Source: Exiguobacterium sp. s193 (lineage in GTDB: Bacteria; Bacillota; Bacilli; Exiguobacteriales; Exiguobacteriaceae). From it: a stretch of 41,780 bases of DNA. Where the stretch lies: NCBI RefSeq assembly GCF_018618755.1, contig NZ_JACSMR010000018.1, positions 1 to 41,780 of the forward strand, read 5' to 3'. Below, piece by piece: positions 12,969 to 22,318 of the stretch. The notes below the pieces were generated by a model that searched no databases, had not been told where the DNA came from, and saw nothing but the letters and a program-made list of their open reading frames with translations. The position numbers and the translations under genes are program-made. Every line of letters begins with the position of its first letter. Position 1 is the first letter of the stretch.

Positions 12969-13208
12969 ATGCCAAAGACGTTGAACGAAATCAGACATGT
13001 TTTCGAAACACATGTTGGTGAAAGACTGACGCTAAAAGCAAGCGGCGGTCGTAAAAAGGTCGTAACCCGAATCGGAACGCTCGTTGAGACGTATCCTTCG
13101 GTGTTTGTAGTCAAGCTAGACGCAGAGCGCCACAATGTCGAGCGAGTTTCTTATAGCTACGCTGACGTGTTAACCGACTCCGTACAAATCGAATTTGCGA
13201 ATTCGTAA
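12969..13208 (+). CDS. veg: Veg protein
   Basis: The 79-residue protein matches the Veg family by LTLKASGGRKKVVTRIGTL, VETYPSVFVVKLD and RVSYSYADVLTDSVQI. In B. subtilis Veg stimulates biofilm matrix genes by interfering with SinR. Its general function in non-spore-formers is unknown. The ATG at 12969 is preceded by GTGAGGTG with good spacing. The GTG at 12960 lies within that site. The flanking yabG and sspF found in Bacillus are missing, so veg stands alone between its own promoter and a tetraloop terminator. Confidence 0.93.
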   Translation: MPKTLNEIRHVFETHVGERLTLKASGGRKKVVTRIGTLVETYPSVFVVKLDAERHNVERVSYSYADVLTDSVQIEFANS

Positions 13209-13219
13209 ACTTACCTTCC

Positions 13220-13250
13220 GAAGCGAACAGAAATGTTCGCTTCTTTTTTT
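13220..13250 (+). terminator. Intrinsic terminator after veg
   Basis: A perfect 10-bp stem (GAAGCGAACA with TGTTCGCTTC) is closed by a GAAA tetraloop and followed by seven T. It is one of the cleanest terminators in the window. Confidence 0.93.
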
Positions 13251-13269
13251 GTGGAAAGGTTGATACAAT
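13241..13269 (+). promoter_or_regulatory. Extended -10 promoter for ispE
   Basis: TGATACAAT (13261-13269) is an extended -10 element. The -35 position, TTCTTT with 17-bp spacing, is the T-run of the veg terminator. About 35 bp separate it from the ispE start. Confidence 0.55.
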
Positions 13270-13304
13270 TCGTACAGGATACGTACTAGAGGAGGAACGG
13301 CACG

Positions 13305-14165
13305 ATGACGATTATTGTAAAAGCACCAGCGAAAATCAATTTAGTGTTGGATGCAACGGCGAAGCGGACAGATGGTTACCATGATGTACATATGGTGATG
13401 ACGACAGTAGATTTAGCGGATCGCTTAGAGTTGACGGAACTTCCGTCCGGCGAGATTCGGATGAATGCCCAACATGCTTACGTCCCGAACGACGAGCGGA
13501 ACTTGGCTTACAAAGCGGCAGCGGTCTTGAAGAAAAAATTCGATATTCAAGCTGGGGTAGAGATTTATCTTGAGAAACAAATTCCAGTCGCAGCAGGTCT
13601 TGCCGGCGGATCGAGTGACGCGGCAGCGACGCTGCGTGGCTTAAATGATTTATGGAAACTTGGATTGACGCTCGAACAGCTCGCAGAAATCGGTGCAGAA
13701 GTCGGTTCAGACGTCCCGTTTTGTGTCATGGGTGGGACGGCGATCGCGACAGGTCGTGGTGAAAAGCTCGAAAAATTGATGGCACCCCCTCCATGCTGGG
13801 TCGTGCTCGCGAAACCGACGATTGGCGTTTCGACGGCAGATGTTTACGGCGCACTTGATTTAACGACGGCGAAACGACCGGATGTCGAGGCGATGATTGC
13901 GGCTGTCAAAGCGCAAGACTTCACGGCCATTTGCCAGTCGCTCGGGAACGTCCTTGAATCCGTTACGCTACCGATGCACCCGGAAGTCGAGCAAATCAAG
14001 GACTTCATGACAAGCTGTGGGGCAGAAGGTGTTTTGATGAGCGGAAGCGGTCCAACGGTTTTCGCTTTAACGGAACATGAGAACCGCGCCCAACGTCTTT
14101 ATAATGGCTTAAGAGGTTTTTGTAACGAAGTCTACGTCGTTCGTCTTTTAGGCGAAAACCATTGA
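13305..14165 (+). CDS. ispE: 4-diphosphocytidyl-2-C-methyl-D-erythritol kinase
   Basis: The 286-residue GHMP kinase carries out the ATP-dependent fourth step of the MEP isoprenoid pathway. It has [21 protein letters not shown] at the N-terminus (substrate-binding Lys and Tyr), the glycine-rich ATP loop [20 protein letters not shown] (about residues 92-111), and [12 protein letters not shown] near the C-terminus. The start ATG follows AGAGGAGG. The stop TGA lies within the -35 of the purR promoter. Confidence 0.97.
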   Translation: MTIIVKAPAKINLVLDATAKRTDGYHDVHMVMTTVDLADRLELTELPSGEIRMNAQHAYVPNDERNLAYKAAAVLKKKFDIQAGVEIYLEKQIPVAAGLAGGSSDAAATLRGLNDLWKLGLTLEQLAEIGAEVGSDVPFCVMGGTAIATGRGEKLEKLMAPPPCWVVLAKPTIGVSTADVYGALDLTTAKRPDVEAMIAAVKAQDFTAICQSLGNVLESVTLPMHPEVEQIKDFMTSCGAEGVLMSGSGPTVFALTEHENRAQRLYNGLRGFCNEVYVVRLLGENH

Positions 14166-14191
14166 TAATATCCGTATGAAAATGATATATT
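14162..14191 (+). promoter_or_regulatory. Promoter for purR
   Basis: TTGATA (14162-14167), an 18-bp spacer and TATATT (14186-14191) with an upstream TG form a good sigma-A promoter. The -10 overlaps the left arm of an 18-bp palindrome and lies just ahead of a PurBox-like site. Confidence 0.7.
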
Positions 14192-14212
14192 CACTAGTGA
14201 ATATTCGGAATT
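14187..14212. promoter_or_regulatory. Candidate purR operator: 18-bp palindrome plus PurBox-like site
   Basis: ATATTCACTAGTGAATAT (14187-14204) is a perfect palindrome over the start region of the purR transcript. Overlapping its right arm, the minus strand of 14200-14212 reads AATTCCGAATATT. This matches the Bacillus PurBox (AWWWCCGAACWWT) at 12 of 13 positions. A weaker forward copy, ATATCCGTATGAA, lies at 14168-14180. Such pairs in opposite orientation are how PurR binds, so self-control of purR is likely. Confidence 0.55.
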
Positions 14213-14234
14213 ACGGAGAGGTGGAACAAATTAG

Positions 14235-15074
14235 ATGAAAATTCGGAGAAGTGGTCGGTTAGTCGATATGACACGTTATCTACTCGATCATCCGCATCAT
14301 CTGATCTCATTGACGATTTTCGCGGAACGTTATAAGTCTGCGAAATCTTCGATCAGTGAAGATTTAGATATCGTGAGTGAAATGTTGGAGCATGAAGGAA
14401 CAGGACGACTCGTCACCGTTCCCGGGGCAGCTGGAGGCGTCATGTTCATCCCGACGTGGAGCAGTGAAAAAGCGTTGCCGTTCATCGATGATTTATGTGA
14501 GCGTGTCGCGCGACCGGATCGTTTGTTGCCGGGTGGCTATTTGTACCTGACGGATTTACTCGGGGATCCACGAATGGTCAAGCAGATGGGACAAGTTTTT
14601 GCGTCCGTCTTCAGCCAGAAAAAAGTCGATGTCGTCATGACGATCGCAACAAAAGGGATTCCACTTGCCTACGCCGTCGCAGAACAACTCGGTGTACCAT
14701 TCGTGATTGTACGCTCGGATAGCCGCGTCACGGAAGGTTCGACTGTCAGCATCAACTACGTGTCGGGCTCGTCCAAAGCGATCCGGACGATGGCGCTTGC
14801 GCGACGTAGTCTGCCACGTGGGGCGAATGTCTTGCTGATTGATGATTTCATGAAAGCAGGCGGAACGATTCGTGGGATGATGAGTCTGCTCAGCGAATTC
14901 GAAGCGAAAGTAGCAGGTGTCGGGGTCTTAATCGAAGCAGAAGGTGCAGAGAAAAAAATGGTCAGCGAATATGTCAGCTTAATGAAACTCGCCGACGTCG
15001 ATGTCGATCTCGGACAGATTCAAGTGAAGCGCGGAAACGTCGACCATTATTTCACAAGTGATGGGAATATTTGA
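14235..15074 (+). CDS. purR: Purine operon repressor PurR
   Basis: The 279-residue protein has an N-terminal winged helix (about 1-74, starting MKIRRSGRLVDMTRYLLDHP) and a C-terminal phosphoribosyltransferase-like domain with the PRPP loop VLLIDDFMKAGGTIRGM (about 200-216). PurR represses purine genes and is released by PRPP, so its PRT domain is a sensor. The ribosome site GGAGAGG lies upstream of the ATG. The flanks are ispE and spoVG. The yabJ gene (RidA family) that follows purR in B. subtilis is absent. Confidence 0.96.
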   Translation: MKIRRSGRLVDMTRYLLDHPHHLISLTIFAERYKSAKSSISEDLDIVSEMLEHEGTGRLVTVPGAAGGVMFIPTWSSEKALPFIDDLCERVARPDRLLPGGYLYLTDLLGDPRMVKQMGQVFASVFSQKKVDVVMTIATKGIPLAYAVAEQLGVPFVIVRSDSRVTEGSTVSINYVSGSSKAIRTMALARRSLPRGANVLLIDDFMKAGGTIRGMMSLLSEFEAKVAGVGVLIEAEGAEKKMVSEYVSLMKLADVDVDLGQIQVKRGNVDHYFTSDGNI

Positions 15075-15076
15075 AT

Positions 15077-15105
15077 TTGACACGTGATTTTTTTGTAACT
15101 ATACT
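15077..15105 (+). promoter_or_regulatory. Near-consensus sigma-A promoter for spoVG
   Basis: A perfect TTGACA (15077-15082), a 17-bp spacer and TATACT (15100-15105) begin 2 bp after the purR stop. The predicted 5' leader is about 125 nt and has no open frame. It contains a small hairpin (ACAAC with GTTGT, 15191-15205). Confidence 0.88.
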
Positions 15106-15236
15106 GTAATTATCAAACTTTTGGAAATTATGCCTAAAAAGATTGGAAAAAGCTAAACCTTTATTTGTTTTGAACCGTAAGTAGAAGTAGACAACGAAGA
15201 GTTGTGACATCGGTTACTAAAAGGGGTGCGGACAAA

Positions 15237-15548
15237 ATGAACGTTACGGACGTTAAAATTCGCCGTGTCGTAGCAGAAGGGCGTATGAAAGCACTCGCCT
15301 CGATTACGCTCGACCACGAATTCGTAGTACACGACTTACGTGTGATTGAAGGGAACAGTGGTCTCTTCGTCGCGATGCCGAGTAAACGGACGCAAGAAGG
15401 CATCTTTCGTGATGTCGCTCATCCAATCAATGCATTAATGCGAAAAAAGGTCGAAGATTCAGTATTAGAAGCATATGCGTTGCGTGAAGAAAATGAAGAA
15501 GTGAATGATCTAGAGATGACGACAGTCGAACTGACGGATCGTCCTTAA
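15237..15548 (+). CDS. spoVG: SpoVG, DNA/RNA-binding regulator
   Basis: The 103-residue protein begins [11 protein letters not shown] and contains [21 protein letters not shown] and [21 protein letters not shown], the hallmarks of SpoVG. The family binds nucleic acid and affects cell division and septation in spore formers, and virulence or metabolism in Staphylococcus and Listeria. The start follows AAGGGGTG at 15221-15228. The open frame extends 11 codons upstream without support. The acidic C-terminal tail is variable in the family. In B. subtilis it is a sigma-H gene, while here the promoter looks like sigma-A. Confidence 0.95.
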   Translation: MNVTDVKIRRVVAEGRMKALASITLDHEFVVHDLRVIEGNSGLFVAMPSKRTQEGIFRDVAHPINALMRKKVEDSVLEAYALREENEEVNDLEMTTVELTDRP

Positions 15549-15557
15549 TAGAAAAGA

Positions 15558-15591
15558 TCGGTTGCCGTATTACGGTGGACCGATTTTTTTG
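15558..15591 (+). terminator. Intrinsic terminator after spoVG
   Basis: An outer stem (ATCGGT with ACCGAT) and an inner stem (CCGT with ACGG) separated by a small internal loop are followed by seven T. Confidence 0.82.
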
Positions 15592-15624
15592 TGGATTTTT
15601 CATCAATTTGACTTGGTACTGTGA

Positions 15625-15653
15625 TTGAATAGTGACCTCATTTTCGTTATAGT
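15625..15653 (+). promoter_or_regulatory. Promoter for glmU-prs
   Basis: TTGAAT (15625-15630), a 17-bp spacer and TATAGT (15648-15653) lie about 60 bp before the glmU start. Confidence 0.6.
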
Positions 15654-15714
15654 TGGTACGAGTGTACTATTTCTGAACGAAATCAACACTAATTTACGTG
15701 GAGGAGCGACAAGG

Positions 15715-17064
15715 ATGAATCATTTCGCGGTAATTCTAGCAGCTGGTAAAGGAACACGCATGAAATCAAAACTCTACAAAGTACTCCACCCAGTAGCTGG
15801 GAAACCTATGGTACAACACGTCGTGGACCAACTCGCGACACTTGGCGTCAAACGTCAAGTCGTAATCGTTGGGCATGGTGCGGAGTCTGTAAAAGAAGTG
15901 CTTGGCACATCGGTGGAATATGCGCTTCAGAGTGAGCAGCTTGGCACGGGTCATGCTGTTCAAATGGCAGAACCGGTACTTGGAAACGAAAAAGGATCGA
16001 CGCTTGTCGTCTGTGGGGATACACCACTCTTAACGAGTGAGACGTTAGCCGCGTTACTCGACCACCATGCAGAAACGGGTGCGAAAGTGACCGTCTTGAC
16101 GGCTCATGCGGATGACGCAACAGGATACGGGCGTATCATTCGTGGTGAAGAGGGACATGTTTCAAAAATCGTTGAACATAAAGATGCAACGGAACAAGAA
16201 CTCGCGATTAAAGAAATCAACACAGGTACGTATGTGTTTGATAACGAGCTGTTGTTTGCTGCGTTAAAACAAGTCAAGAACGATAATGTCCAAGGGGAGT
16301 ATTACTTGCCGGATGTCATCGAAATCGCAAAAGCAGATGGCGAAACGATCGCTGCCTATGCGGCGCCGACGTTTGAAGAGACGATCGGTGTCAATGACCG
16401 GGTTGCACTCGCACAAGCAGAGACGTCGATGCGAAAGCGGACGAACGAATATTGGATGCGTCAAGGTGTCACATTCATCGACCCGGCATCGACCTATATC
16501 GGACCAGATGTTACGATTGGTTCGGATACGACGCTCTACCCGGGGACACAATTGCTCGGGAAGACGGTAATCGGGTCTGAATGTATCATCGGACCGAACA
16601 GTGACATCCGTAACAGTGAAGTGGCAGATGCGTCCGTCGTCCGTCAGTCGGTCGTAACCGATAGCCGGATCGGGCAAGCAGCACAAGTCGGTCCATTCGC
16701 GCACTTGCGTCAGCAAGCGGTGCTCGGAGCGAACACGCGTGTCGGTAACTTTGTTGAAGTCAAGAAATCGACGTTCGGTGAAGGAAGCAAGTCGGCACAC
16801 TTGAGTTACGTCGGAGACGCAACGATTGGTAAAAACGTCAACTTAGGATGTGGGTCCATCACCGTCAACTATGATGGGACAAACAAGTTCGAAACGGTCA
16901 TCGAGGATGATGCGTTCATCGGATGTAACGTCAACTTGATCGCCCCCGTCACAGTCGGTAAAAATGCACTCGTCGCAGCAGGTTCGACGGTGACAGATGA
17001 TGTTCCGGAAAATGGTCTCGCGATCGCTCGTGAGCGTCAAACGACGAAACCTGATTATCGTTAA
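15715..17064 (+). CDS. glmU: Bifunctional GlcN-1-P acetyltransferase / UDP-GlcNAc pyrophosphorylase
   Basis: The 449-residue enzyme makes UDP-GlcNAc, the precursor of peptidoglycan and teichoic acid linkage units. The N-terminal nucleotidyltransferase domain starts with the [19 protein letters not shown] signature, and GYGRIIR and EINTGTYVF follow. The C-terminal part (from about residue 250) is a left-handed beta-helix of hexapeptide repeats, with [11 protein letters not shown] and NYDGTNK at the acetyl-CoA site. The start ATG 15715 follows GGAGGAGC. The frame is open 30 codons upstream across the promoter and is not used. prs follows after 69 bp with no terminator. Confidence 0.97.
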   Translation: MNHFAVILAAGKGTRMKSKLYKVLHPVAGKPMVQHVVDQLATLGVKRQVVIVGHGAESVKEVLGTSVEYALQSEQLGTGHAVQMAEPVLGNEKGSTLVVCGDTPLLTSETLAALLDHHAETGAKVTVLTAHADDATGYGRIIRGEEGHVSKIVEHKDATEQELAIKEINTGTYVFDNELLFAALKQVKNDNVQGEYYLPDVIEIAKADGETIAAYAAPTFEETIGVNDRVALAQAETSMRKRTNEYWMRQGVTFIDPASTYIGPDVTIGSDTTLYPGTQLLGKTVIGSECIIGPNSDIRNSEVADASVVRQSVVTDSRIGQAAQVGPFAHLRQQAVLGANTRVGNFVEVKKSTFGEGSKSAHLSYVGDATIGKNVNLGCGSITVNYDGTNKFETVIEDDAFIGCNVNLIAPVTVGKNALVAAGSTVTDDVPENGLAIARERQTTKPDYR

Positions 17065-17133
17065 TTCAGCTCCACCTTATTCATTACTTGTCGCTCTACT
17101 CGTCTAAACCAAACAAATGGAGGCCACCTAAAC

Positions 17134-18090
17134 ATGTCTACTGTCCTAGAACATGAAATTCGTATTTTCGCACTCAACTCGAACAAACCACTGGCAGAGG
17201 AAATCGCTAAGGTCATCGGAATTCCCGTTAGCGAAAGTTCAGTCAAACACTTCAGTGATGGCGAAATCTCGATGAACATCGAAGAAAGCGTTCGTGGAGA
17301 TGATATCTACATCATCCAATCGACAAGTCAGCCGGTCAACGAGAACTTGATGGAGCTCCTCATCATGATTGACGCATTAAAACGTGCTTCTGCACGGACG
17401 ATCAACGTCGTCATGCCGTATTATGGTTATGCCCGTCAAGACCGTAAAGCACGTTCGCGTGAGCCGATCACGGCAAAGCTTGTTGCGAACTTACTTGAAG
17501 TCGCAGGAGCGACACGTGTCGTCACGATGGATCTCCATGCTGCTCAAATCCAAGGTTTCTTCGATATTCCAGTAGATCAGTTAATGGGTGTTCCACTTCT
17601 TGCTACTTACTTCGAGAAGAAAAACATCGACCCGAATGAACTCGTCATCGTTTCTCCAGACCATGGCGGCGTTACACGGGCACGTAAATTAGCAGAACAA
17701 TTAAAAGCACCAATCGCAATCATCGATAAGCGTCGTCCGAAACCGAACGTCGCGGAAGTCATGAACATCGTCGGTCAAGTTGATGGTAAAATCGCAATCA
17801 TCATCGATGACATCATTGATACGGCAGGAACGATTACACTTGCTGCGAACGCATTGATCGAAAATGGGGCGAAACAAGTTTATGCTTGTTGTACACACCC
17901 TGTTCTTTCTGGTCCAGCGATGGAGCGGATTGAAAATTCAGCGATTGAAGAGCTCGTCGTCTTGAACACGATCGACTTGACGCAACGTGAATGTGCAAGT
18001 AAGATCAAACAAATTTCTGTCGCGCGGTTACTTGCAGAGGCAATCATCCGTGTCCATGAACAAAAATCAATCAGCCCGCTCTTTAGCTGA
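17134..18090 (+). CDS. prs: Ribose-phosphate pyrophosphokinase
   Basis: This 318-residue enzyme makes PRPP from ribose-5-phosphate and ATP, for purines, pyrimidines, His, Trp and NAD. It shows the flexible-loop segment [18 protein letters not shown], the [18 protein letters not shown] site and the PRPP loop [13 protein letters not shown] (about 223-235). The length is typical for class I PRS. ATG with TGGAGG upstream. The glmU-prs pairing is conserved in Bacillales. The ctc gene (L25-type general stress protein) that follows in B. subtilis is not present. Confidence 0.98.
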   Translation: MSTVLEHEIRIFALNSNKPLAEEIAKVIGIPVSESSVKHFSDGEISMNIEESVRGDDIYIIQSTSQPVNENLMELLIMIDALKRASARTINVVMPYYGYARQDRKARSREPITAKLVANLLEVAGATRVVTMDLHAAQIQGFFDIPVDQLMGVPLLATYFEKKNIDPNELVIVSPDHGGVTRARKLAEQLKAPIAIIDKRRPKPNVAEVMNIVGQVDGKIAIIIDDIIDTAGTITLAANALIENGAKQVYACCTHPVLSGPAMERIENSAIEELVVLNTIDLTQRECASKIKQISVARLLAEAIIRVHEQKSISPLFS

Positions 18091-18114
18091 TCAACAAACA
18101 GATATGAACGATGA

Positions 18115-18138
18115 GGTCCGGTTTTTTGAAATCGGACC
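18115..18138 (+). terminator. Hairpin after prs (weak terminator)
   Basis: A 10-bp stem (GGTCCGGTTT with AAATCGGACC, one G-U) with a 4-nt loop. The following sequence is only moderately T-rich (TTTTT about 13 nt later), so termination is probably partial and pth may be read through. Confidence 0.45.
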
Positions 18139-18189
18139 CTTGTTCGTGCTCTTTTTCATCGAAGGAAATGAACAAAAGGAGGTGGCGGT

Positions 18190-18747
18190 ATGAAATGTAT
18201 CGTCGGTCTAGGAAACCCTGGAACTAAATATACAAACACACGTCATAACATCGGTTTCCTCGCGATTGACGCTTTGGCGGAGGAACACGGAATAAAATTA
18301 TCCGAGTCGAAGTTTAAAGCAGTCTTCGGAACGGGAATGATACATGGGGAGCGTGTCGTGCTCGTCAAACCACTGACTTACATGAATTTATCCGGGGAAG
18401 CGGTTCGCCCGCTCCTCGATTTTTATAAAATCGCGGTCGAAGACGTCCTCGTCATCTATGATGATCTCGATCTTCCACTCGAAAAGATGCGTCTTCGCTC
18501 AAAAGGAAGCGCCGGTGGGCATAATGGCGTCAAATCGCTCATCCAACATTTAGGAACACAAGAAATCAAACGCTTGAAACTTGGTGTCGGTCGTCCACCA
18601 GCTCCGATTCAAGTCATTGATTGGGTCCTGATGCCGTTCTCAAAAGCAGAACAACCTGTCTTGCGGGAAGTGTTGGCGGACTCCGTAAAAATCGCGACAG
18701 ACTTTACTGATACACCATTCTTAGCATTGATGAATCGCTATAACTGA
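18190..18747 (+). CDS. pth: Peptidyl-tRNA hydrolase
   Basis: The 185-residue esterase releases peptides from drop-off peptidyl-tRNA. The N-terminal VGLGNPGTKYTNTRHNIGF contains the catalytic His, LVKPLTYMNLSG holds the conserved Asn, and DDLDLPLEKMRLR and GSAGGHNGVKSLI complete the family pattern. AGGAGGTGG precedes the ATG. A palindromic terminator lies between it and mfd. Confidence 0.97.
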   Translation: MKCIVGLGNPGTKYTNTRHNIGFLAIDALAEEHGIKLSESKFKAVFGTGMIHGERVVLVKPLTYMNLSGEAVRPLLDFYKIAVEDVLVIYDDLDLPLEKMRLRSKGSAGGHNGVKSLIQHLGTQEIKRLKLGVGRPPAPIQVIDWVLMPFSKAEQPVLREVLADSVKIATDFTDTPFLALMNRYN

Positions 18748-18750
18748 ACG

Positions 18751-18778
18751 AAACGCTTTGGAATTCCAAAGCGTTTTT
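18751..18778 (+). terminator. Perfect-palindrome terminator between pth and mfd
   Basis: Positions 18751-18776 are a perfect 26-bp palindrome (arms AAACGCTTTGG and CCAAAGCGTTT around AATT), followed by a short T-run. It lies 25 bp before the mfd start with no visible promoter after it. Confidence 0.75.
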
Positions 18779-18802
18779 GCTGTCGTCTTAGGAGGGGAAA
18801 CT

Positions 18803-21800
18803 ATGAAACAACTACAAAATCTGTTGCTCGGAATACCAGAAATAAAAACGGTCCGCGAACGTTTTCGGCAAGGGGTCGATGCCCAGCTCATCACAGGATT
18901 GATGAACAGTGGGAAAGCATTGTTCGTCGCGGGGATTTATCAAGAAACAAAAAAACGGTTCGTCATCGTCACGCACAATATGTTTCAAGCACAAAAACTG
19001 TATGATGATTTGATTGAACTGGTGCCTGAACAGGAAGTGATGCTCTATCCGGTCGACGAGACGTTGGCTGCTGAATTATCGTACGGGGCGAGCCCTGAAT
19101 TACGGGCGACGCGGATTGAAACACGGCACCGTCTCCTGACGACGGATGATGGCATCTTAATCATCCCGCTCGTCGGTCTCAGACGTTATGTCCCACCTGC
19201 AAGTGATTTTTTAACACATACGAAACGGATTAAGCCGGGCGACATTCTGGCGATTCCGGACTTCATTCAAGAATTAGTCGATGCCGGGTATGAACGAACG
19301 GCGACCGTGACGACACCAGGAGAATTTGCAGTCCGGGGGAGTATCATCGATATTTATCCGTTGACGGTCGAACGGCCATTCCGATTTGATTTATTCGATG
19401 AAGAAGTCGACTCGATTTATACATTCGATGCAGAAACACAACGATCGCTTGGCGTGGTCGCAGAAGCGTTGCTTCCGCCGGCAGCGGAGCACTTCGCGAC
19501 GACGGAAAACCTCCGTGCCGCAGGTGAACGGTTGCGTGTACTGTATGAAGCAACGAAAGAGCGTGTTCAAAGTACGGAAGTCCTTGCAGCACTTGAAGAA
19601 GGAATCGCCTATGACGTCGAGTTGCTCGAAAGTGGGGAACGACCGAAACAACTCGCGAAATATGCACCACTTCTCTATCAGACGACGTTACTTGCTGATA
19701 TCAAAGATACTGTCTTGATCGTCGATGAGATTGCCCGCATTGAAGAGGCGGCAGAAGTACAAGATACGGAAGAAGCTGAATGGATGGCTTCGCTGATTGA
19801 ACGTGGACAAAGCATCAGCGATTATATGTTGTCGGTCCCGATGCTCAAAGTGTTCGAACAACGCCAACTGCTCTACTTGTCACTCTTACCAACACGGAGA
19901 AGCGGCGTCCCTGAAAGTGCATCGATTCACTTCAACATCAAACCGATTGCCCCGTTTCATGGGCAAATGGAACGGTTGAAACAAGAGATTGACCGTTACG
20001 CACGGGCAGACATGTGGATGGTCTTTCTTGCGAGCAACAAGGAGCGGGCGGAACGGATGCGTCAAACGCTCGCTGACTATGGGGTCGAAGCCTCACTGCA
20101 TACTGCAGAAGAAGATATGCGTCGCGGACACCCGTCGATTTTAATCGGTGGCATCCATGGTGGATTTGAGATGACGAATGCGCGTCTCGTCGTCGTGACG
20201 GAAGAAGAAGTCTTTAAGCAGCCGACCCGTCGCCGGAAACAGACGACGAAGTTGACGAACGCTGAACGAATCAAAAGTTATCAAGAGTTGAAGACAGGTG
20301 ATTATGTCGTCCATATTCACCACGGGATCGGACGTTACCATGGCATCAAAACGATTGATGTCGCGGGTAACCATAAAGATTATTTGCACCTCGTCTATGC
20401 AGGGGAAGACTCGTTATACGTCCCGGTCGACCAAATTGATTTGATTCAAAAGTATGTTGGGGCAGAAGGAAAAGAACCGAAAATCTATAAACTCGGTGGG
20501 ACGGACTGGAAGAAAGTTAAAGCGAAAGTCCAAAAATCAGTCGAGGACATCGCGGATGAACTGATCAAATTGTATGCGACGCGAGAAGCGGCAGTTGGAT
20601 TCGCTTTTCCTGAAGATGACGATGGGATGCAAGCGTTCGAGGCATCGTTCCCGTATGAGGAAACGGTCGATCAATTGCGGTCAATCGAAGAGATTAAAAA
20701 GGACATGGAGCGACCACGTCCGATGGATCGTCTGTTATGTGGAGACGTCGGCTACGGAAAAACGGAAGTCGCGATTCGGGCGGCCTTCAAAGCCGTCATG
20801 GCAGGAAAACAAGTCGCCTTACTCGTGCCGACGACGGTCCTTGCGCAACAGCATTATGAAACGATGCTCGAACGGTTCAGCGAATGGCCAATCAATGTTT
20901 CGGTCATGAGTCGATTCCGGTCGGCGGCAGAACTGAAGGCGACGAAAAAAGGCTTGAAGGAAGGAACGGTTGACGTTGTCGTCGGAACCCACCGTGTCCT
21001 GTCGAAAGATGTCCAGTTCGCAGACATCGGTCTATTGATCATCGATGAAGAACAACGCTTCGGTGTCAAACATAAAGAACGACTGAAGCAACTCAAAACG
21101 AACGTCGATGTCTTGACGTTGACGGCGACGCCGATTCCGCGGACATTACACATGTCGATGATCGGAATCCGTGATTTGTCAGTCCTTGAGACACCACCTG
21201 AAAACCGCTATCCGGTCCAAACGTATGTGATGGAGTATGACGGCATCATCGTACGTGAAGCATTAGAACGGGAACTCGGACGAGGGGGACAAGCCTTTTT
21301 CCTCTACAATCGCGTCGAAGGAATTGAACGAAAGGCGGAAGAAATCCGGGCGCTCGTCCCGGAAGCACGTGTCGTCACGGCGCATGGACGGATGACAGAG
21401 ACGGAGCTCGAAAGTCAATTGATCGCCTTCTTCGAAGGGGATGCTGACGTGCTCGTCAGTACGACGATCATTGAAACTGGGATCGATATTCCGAACGTCA
21501 ATACGTTAATCGTCAATGATGCCGATCAAATGGGTCTATCGCAGCTTTATCAACTACGCGGCCGCGTCGGACGATCGAGCCGTGTCGCCTATTCGTACTT
21601 TACGTACCGACCGCAAAAACGGTTGACGGAAGTCGCAGAGAGTCGTCTCCAAGCAATCAAGGAGTTTACGGAGCTCGGAAGTGGCTTTAAGATCGCGATG
21701 CGCGATTTATCGATTCGGGGTGCCGGGAACTTACTCGGCTCGCAACAATCCGGCTTCATCGATTCAGTCGGATTCGATTTGTATTCACAGATGCTATCGG

Positions 21801-22318
21801 AAGCCGTCGAAGAACGGAAAGAACGGATGAAAGGCAAACAACGTGTCCAAAAATTCGTACCAGACTTTACGTTTAGTCTCGATGCTTACATCCCGAGTCA
21901 TTATATGTCCGATTCGGAACTGAAAATCGAGTTCTATAAGCGGTTGAAGTACGTTGACACACCAGAAAGTCTCGATGCACTCGAAGGAGAGATGCTTGAA
22001 CGGTTCGGTGAATTCCCGGTCGAGGTCGCCCGTTTGATTCAATTGACGCGGATGCGTATCTTTGCTGAACGGGCGCGCATCGAACGAGTCAAACAGACCG
22101 ATCCGAAAATTGAAATCGTCTTGTCGAAACAAACGACAGAAACGATTGATGTCGCTGACTTCGTCAAATGGACGGTCCCGATCGGACGTGGACTCGGTAT
22201 GGGGCAGGAAGAAGGTAAGCTTGTCTTGACGTTGAACCGTGGTAAACAGACTGTCCAACAAACGACGGAGCAAGCGGAACGTCTTCTCGCTGAACTCGAT
22301 CGTCGGATTTTAATGTGA
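18803..22318 (+). CDS. mfd: Transcription-repair coupling factor Mfd
   Basis: The 1171-residue ATP-dependent DNA translocase removes stalled RNA polymerase at lesions and recruits UvrA. The N-terminal third is the UvrB-like D1-D3 module (PVDETLAAELSYGASPEL, VRGSIIDIYP). An RNAP-interacting CarD-like domain lies near residue 496 (GDYVVHIHHGIGRYHGI). The SF2 helicase domains have GDVGYGKTEVA (about 648-658), DEEQRFGVKHKE and QLRGRVGRS. A TRCF domain is at the C-terminus. The start ATG follows GGAGGGG. The frame is open 15 codons upstream but overlaps the terminator. Confidence 0.98.
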   Translation: MKQLQNLLLGIPEIKTVRERFRQGVDAQLITGLMNSGKALFVAGIYQETKKRFVIVTHNMFQAQKLYDDLIELVPEQEVMLYPVDETLAAELSYGASPELRATRIETRHRLLTTDDGILIIPLVGLRRYVPPASDFLTHTKRIKPGDILAIPDFIQELVDAGYERTATVTTPGEFAVRGSIIDIYPLTVERPFRFDLFDEEVDSIYTFDAETQRSLGVVAEALLPPAAEHFATTENLRAAGERLRVLYEATKERVQSTEVLAALEEGIAYDVELLESGERPKQLAKYAPLLYQTTLLADIKDTVLIVDEIARIEEAAEVQDTEEAEWMASLIERGQSISDYMLSVPMLKVFEQRQLLYLSLLPTRRSGVPESASIHFNIKPIAPFHGQMERLKQEIDRYARADMWMVFLASNKERAERMRQTLADYGVEASLHTAEEDMRRGHPSILIGGIHGGFEMTNARLVVVTEEEVFKQPTRRRKQTTKLTNAERIKSYQELKTGDYVVHIHHGIGRYHGIKTIDVAGNHKDYLHLVYAGEDSLYVPVDQIDLIQKYVGAEGKEPKIYKLGGTDWKKVKAKVQKSVEDIADELIKLYATREAAVGFAFPEDDDGMQAFEASFPYEETVDQLRSIEEIKKDMERPRPMDRLLCGDVGYGKTEVAIRAAFKAVMAGKQVALLVPTTVLAQQHYETMLERFSEWPINVSVMSRFRSAAELKATKKGLKEGTVDVVVGTHRVLSKDVQFADIGLLIIDEEQRFGVKHKERLKQLKTNVDVLTLTATPIPRTLHMSMIGIRDLSVLETPPENRYPVQTYVMEYDGIIVREALERELGRGGQAFFLYNRVEGIERKAEEIRALVPEARVVTAHGRMTETELESQLIAFFEGDADVLVSTTIIETGIDIPNVNTLIVNDADQMGLSQLYQLRGRVGRSSRVAYSYFTYRPQKRLTEVAESRLQAIKEFTELGSGFKIAMRDLSIRGAGNLLGSQQSGFIDSVGFDLYSQMLSEAVEERKERMKGKQRVQKFVPDFTFSLDAYIPSHYMSDSELKIEFYKRLKYVDTPESLDALEGEMLERFGEFPVEVARLIQLTRMRIFAERARIERVKQTDPKIEIVLSKQTTETIDVADFVKWTVPIGRGLGMGQEEGKLVLTLNRGKQTVQQTTEQAERLLAELDRRILM

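Noticed and set aside
15625-15714. 30-residue extension of GlmU
   Set aside because: It overlaps the promoter. The conserved protein begins near [11 protein letters not shown] and has a good ribosome site there.
17987-18193. Open frame spanning the end of prs and the prs-pth gap
   Set aside because: Most of it is a shadow of prs in another frame, and the rest covers a hairpin and the pth ribosome site. No family resemblance.
21589-22273. Long minus-strand open frames opposite mfd, ftsH, glmU and other genes
   Set aside because: They mirror codon bias of the real plus-strand genes, have no ribosome sites, and encode low-complexity or Arg/Ser-rich products.
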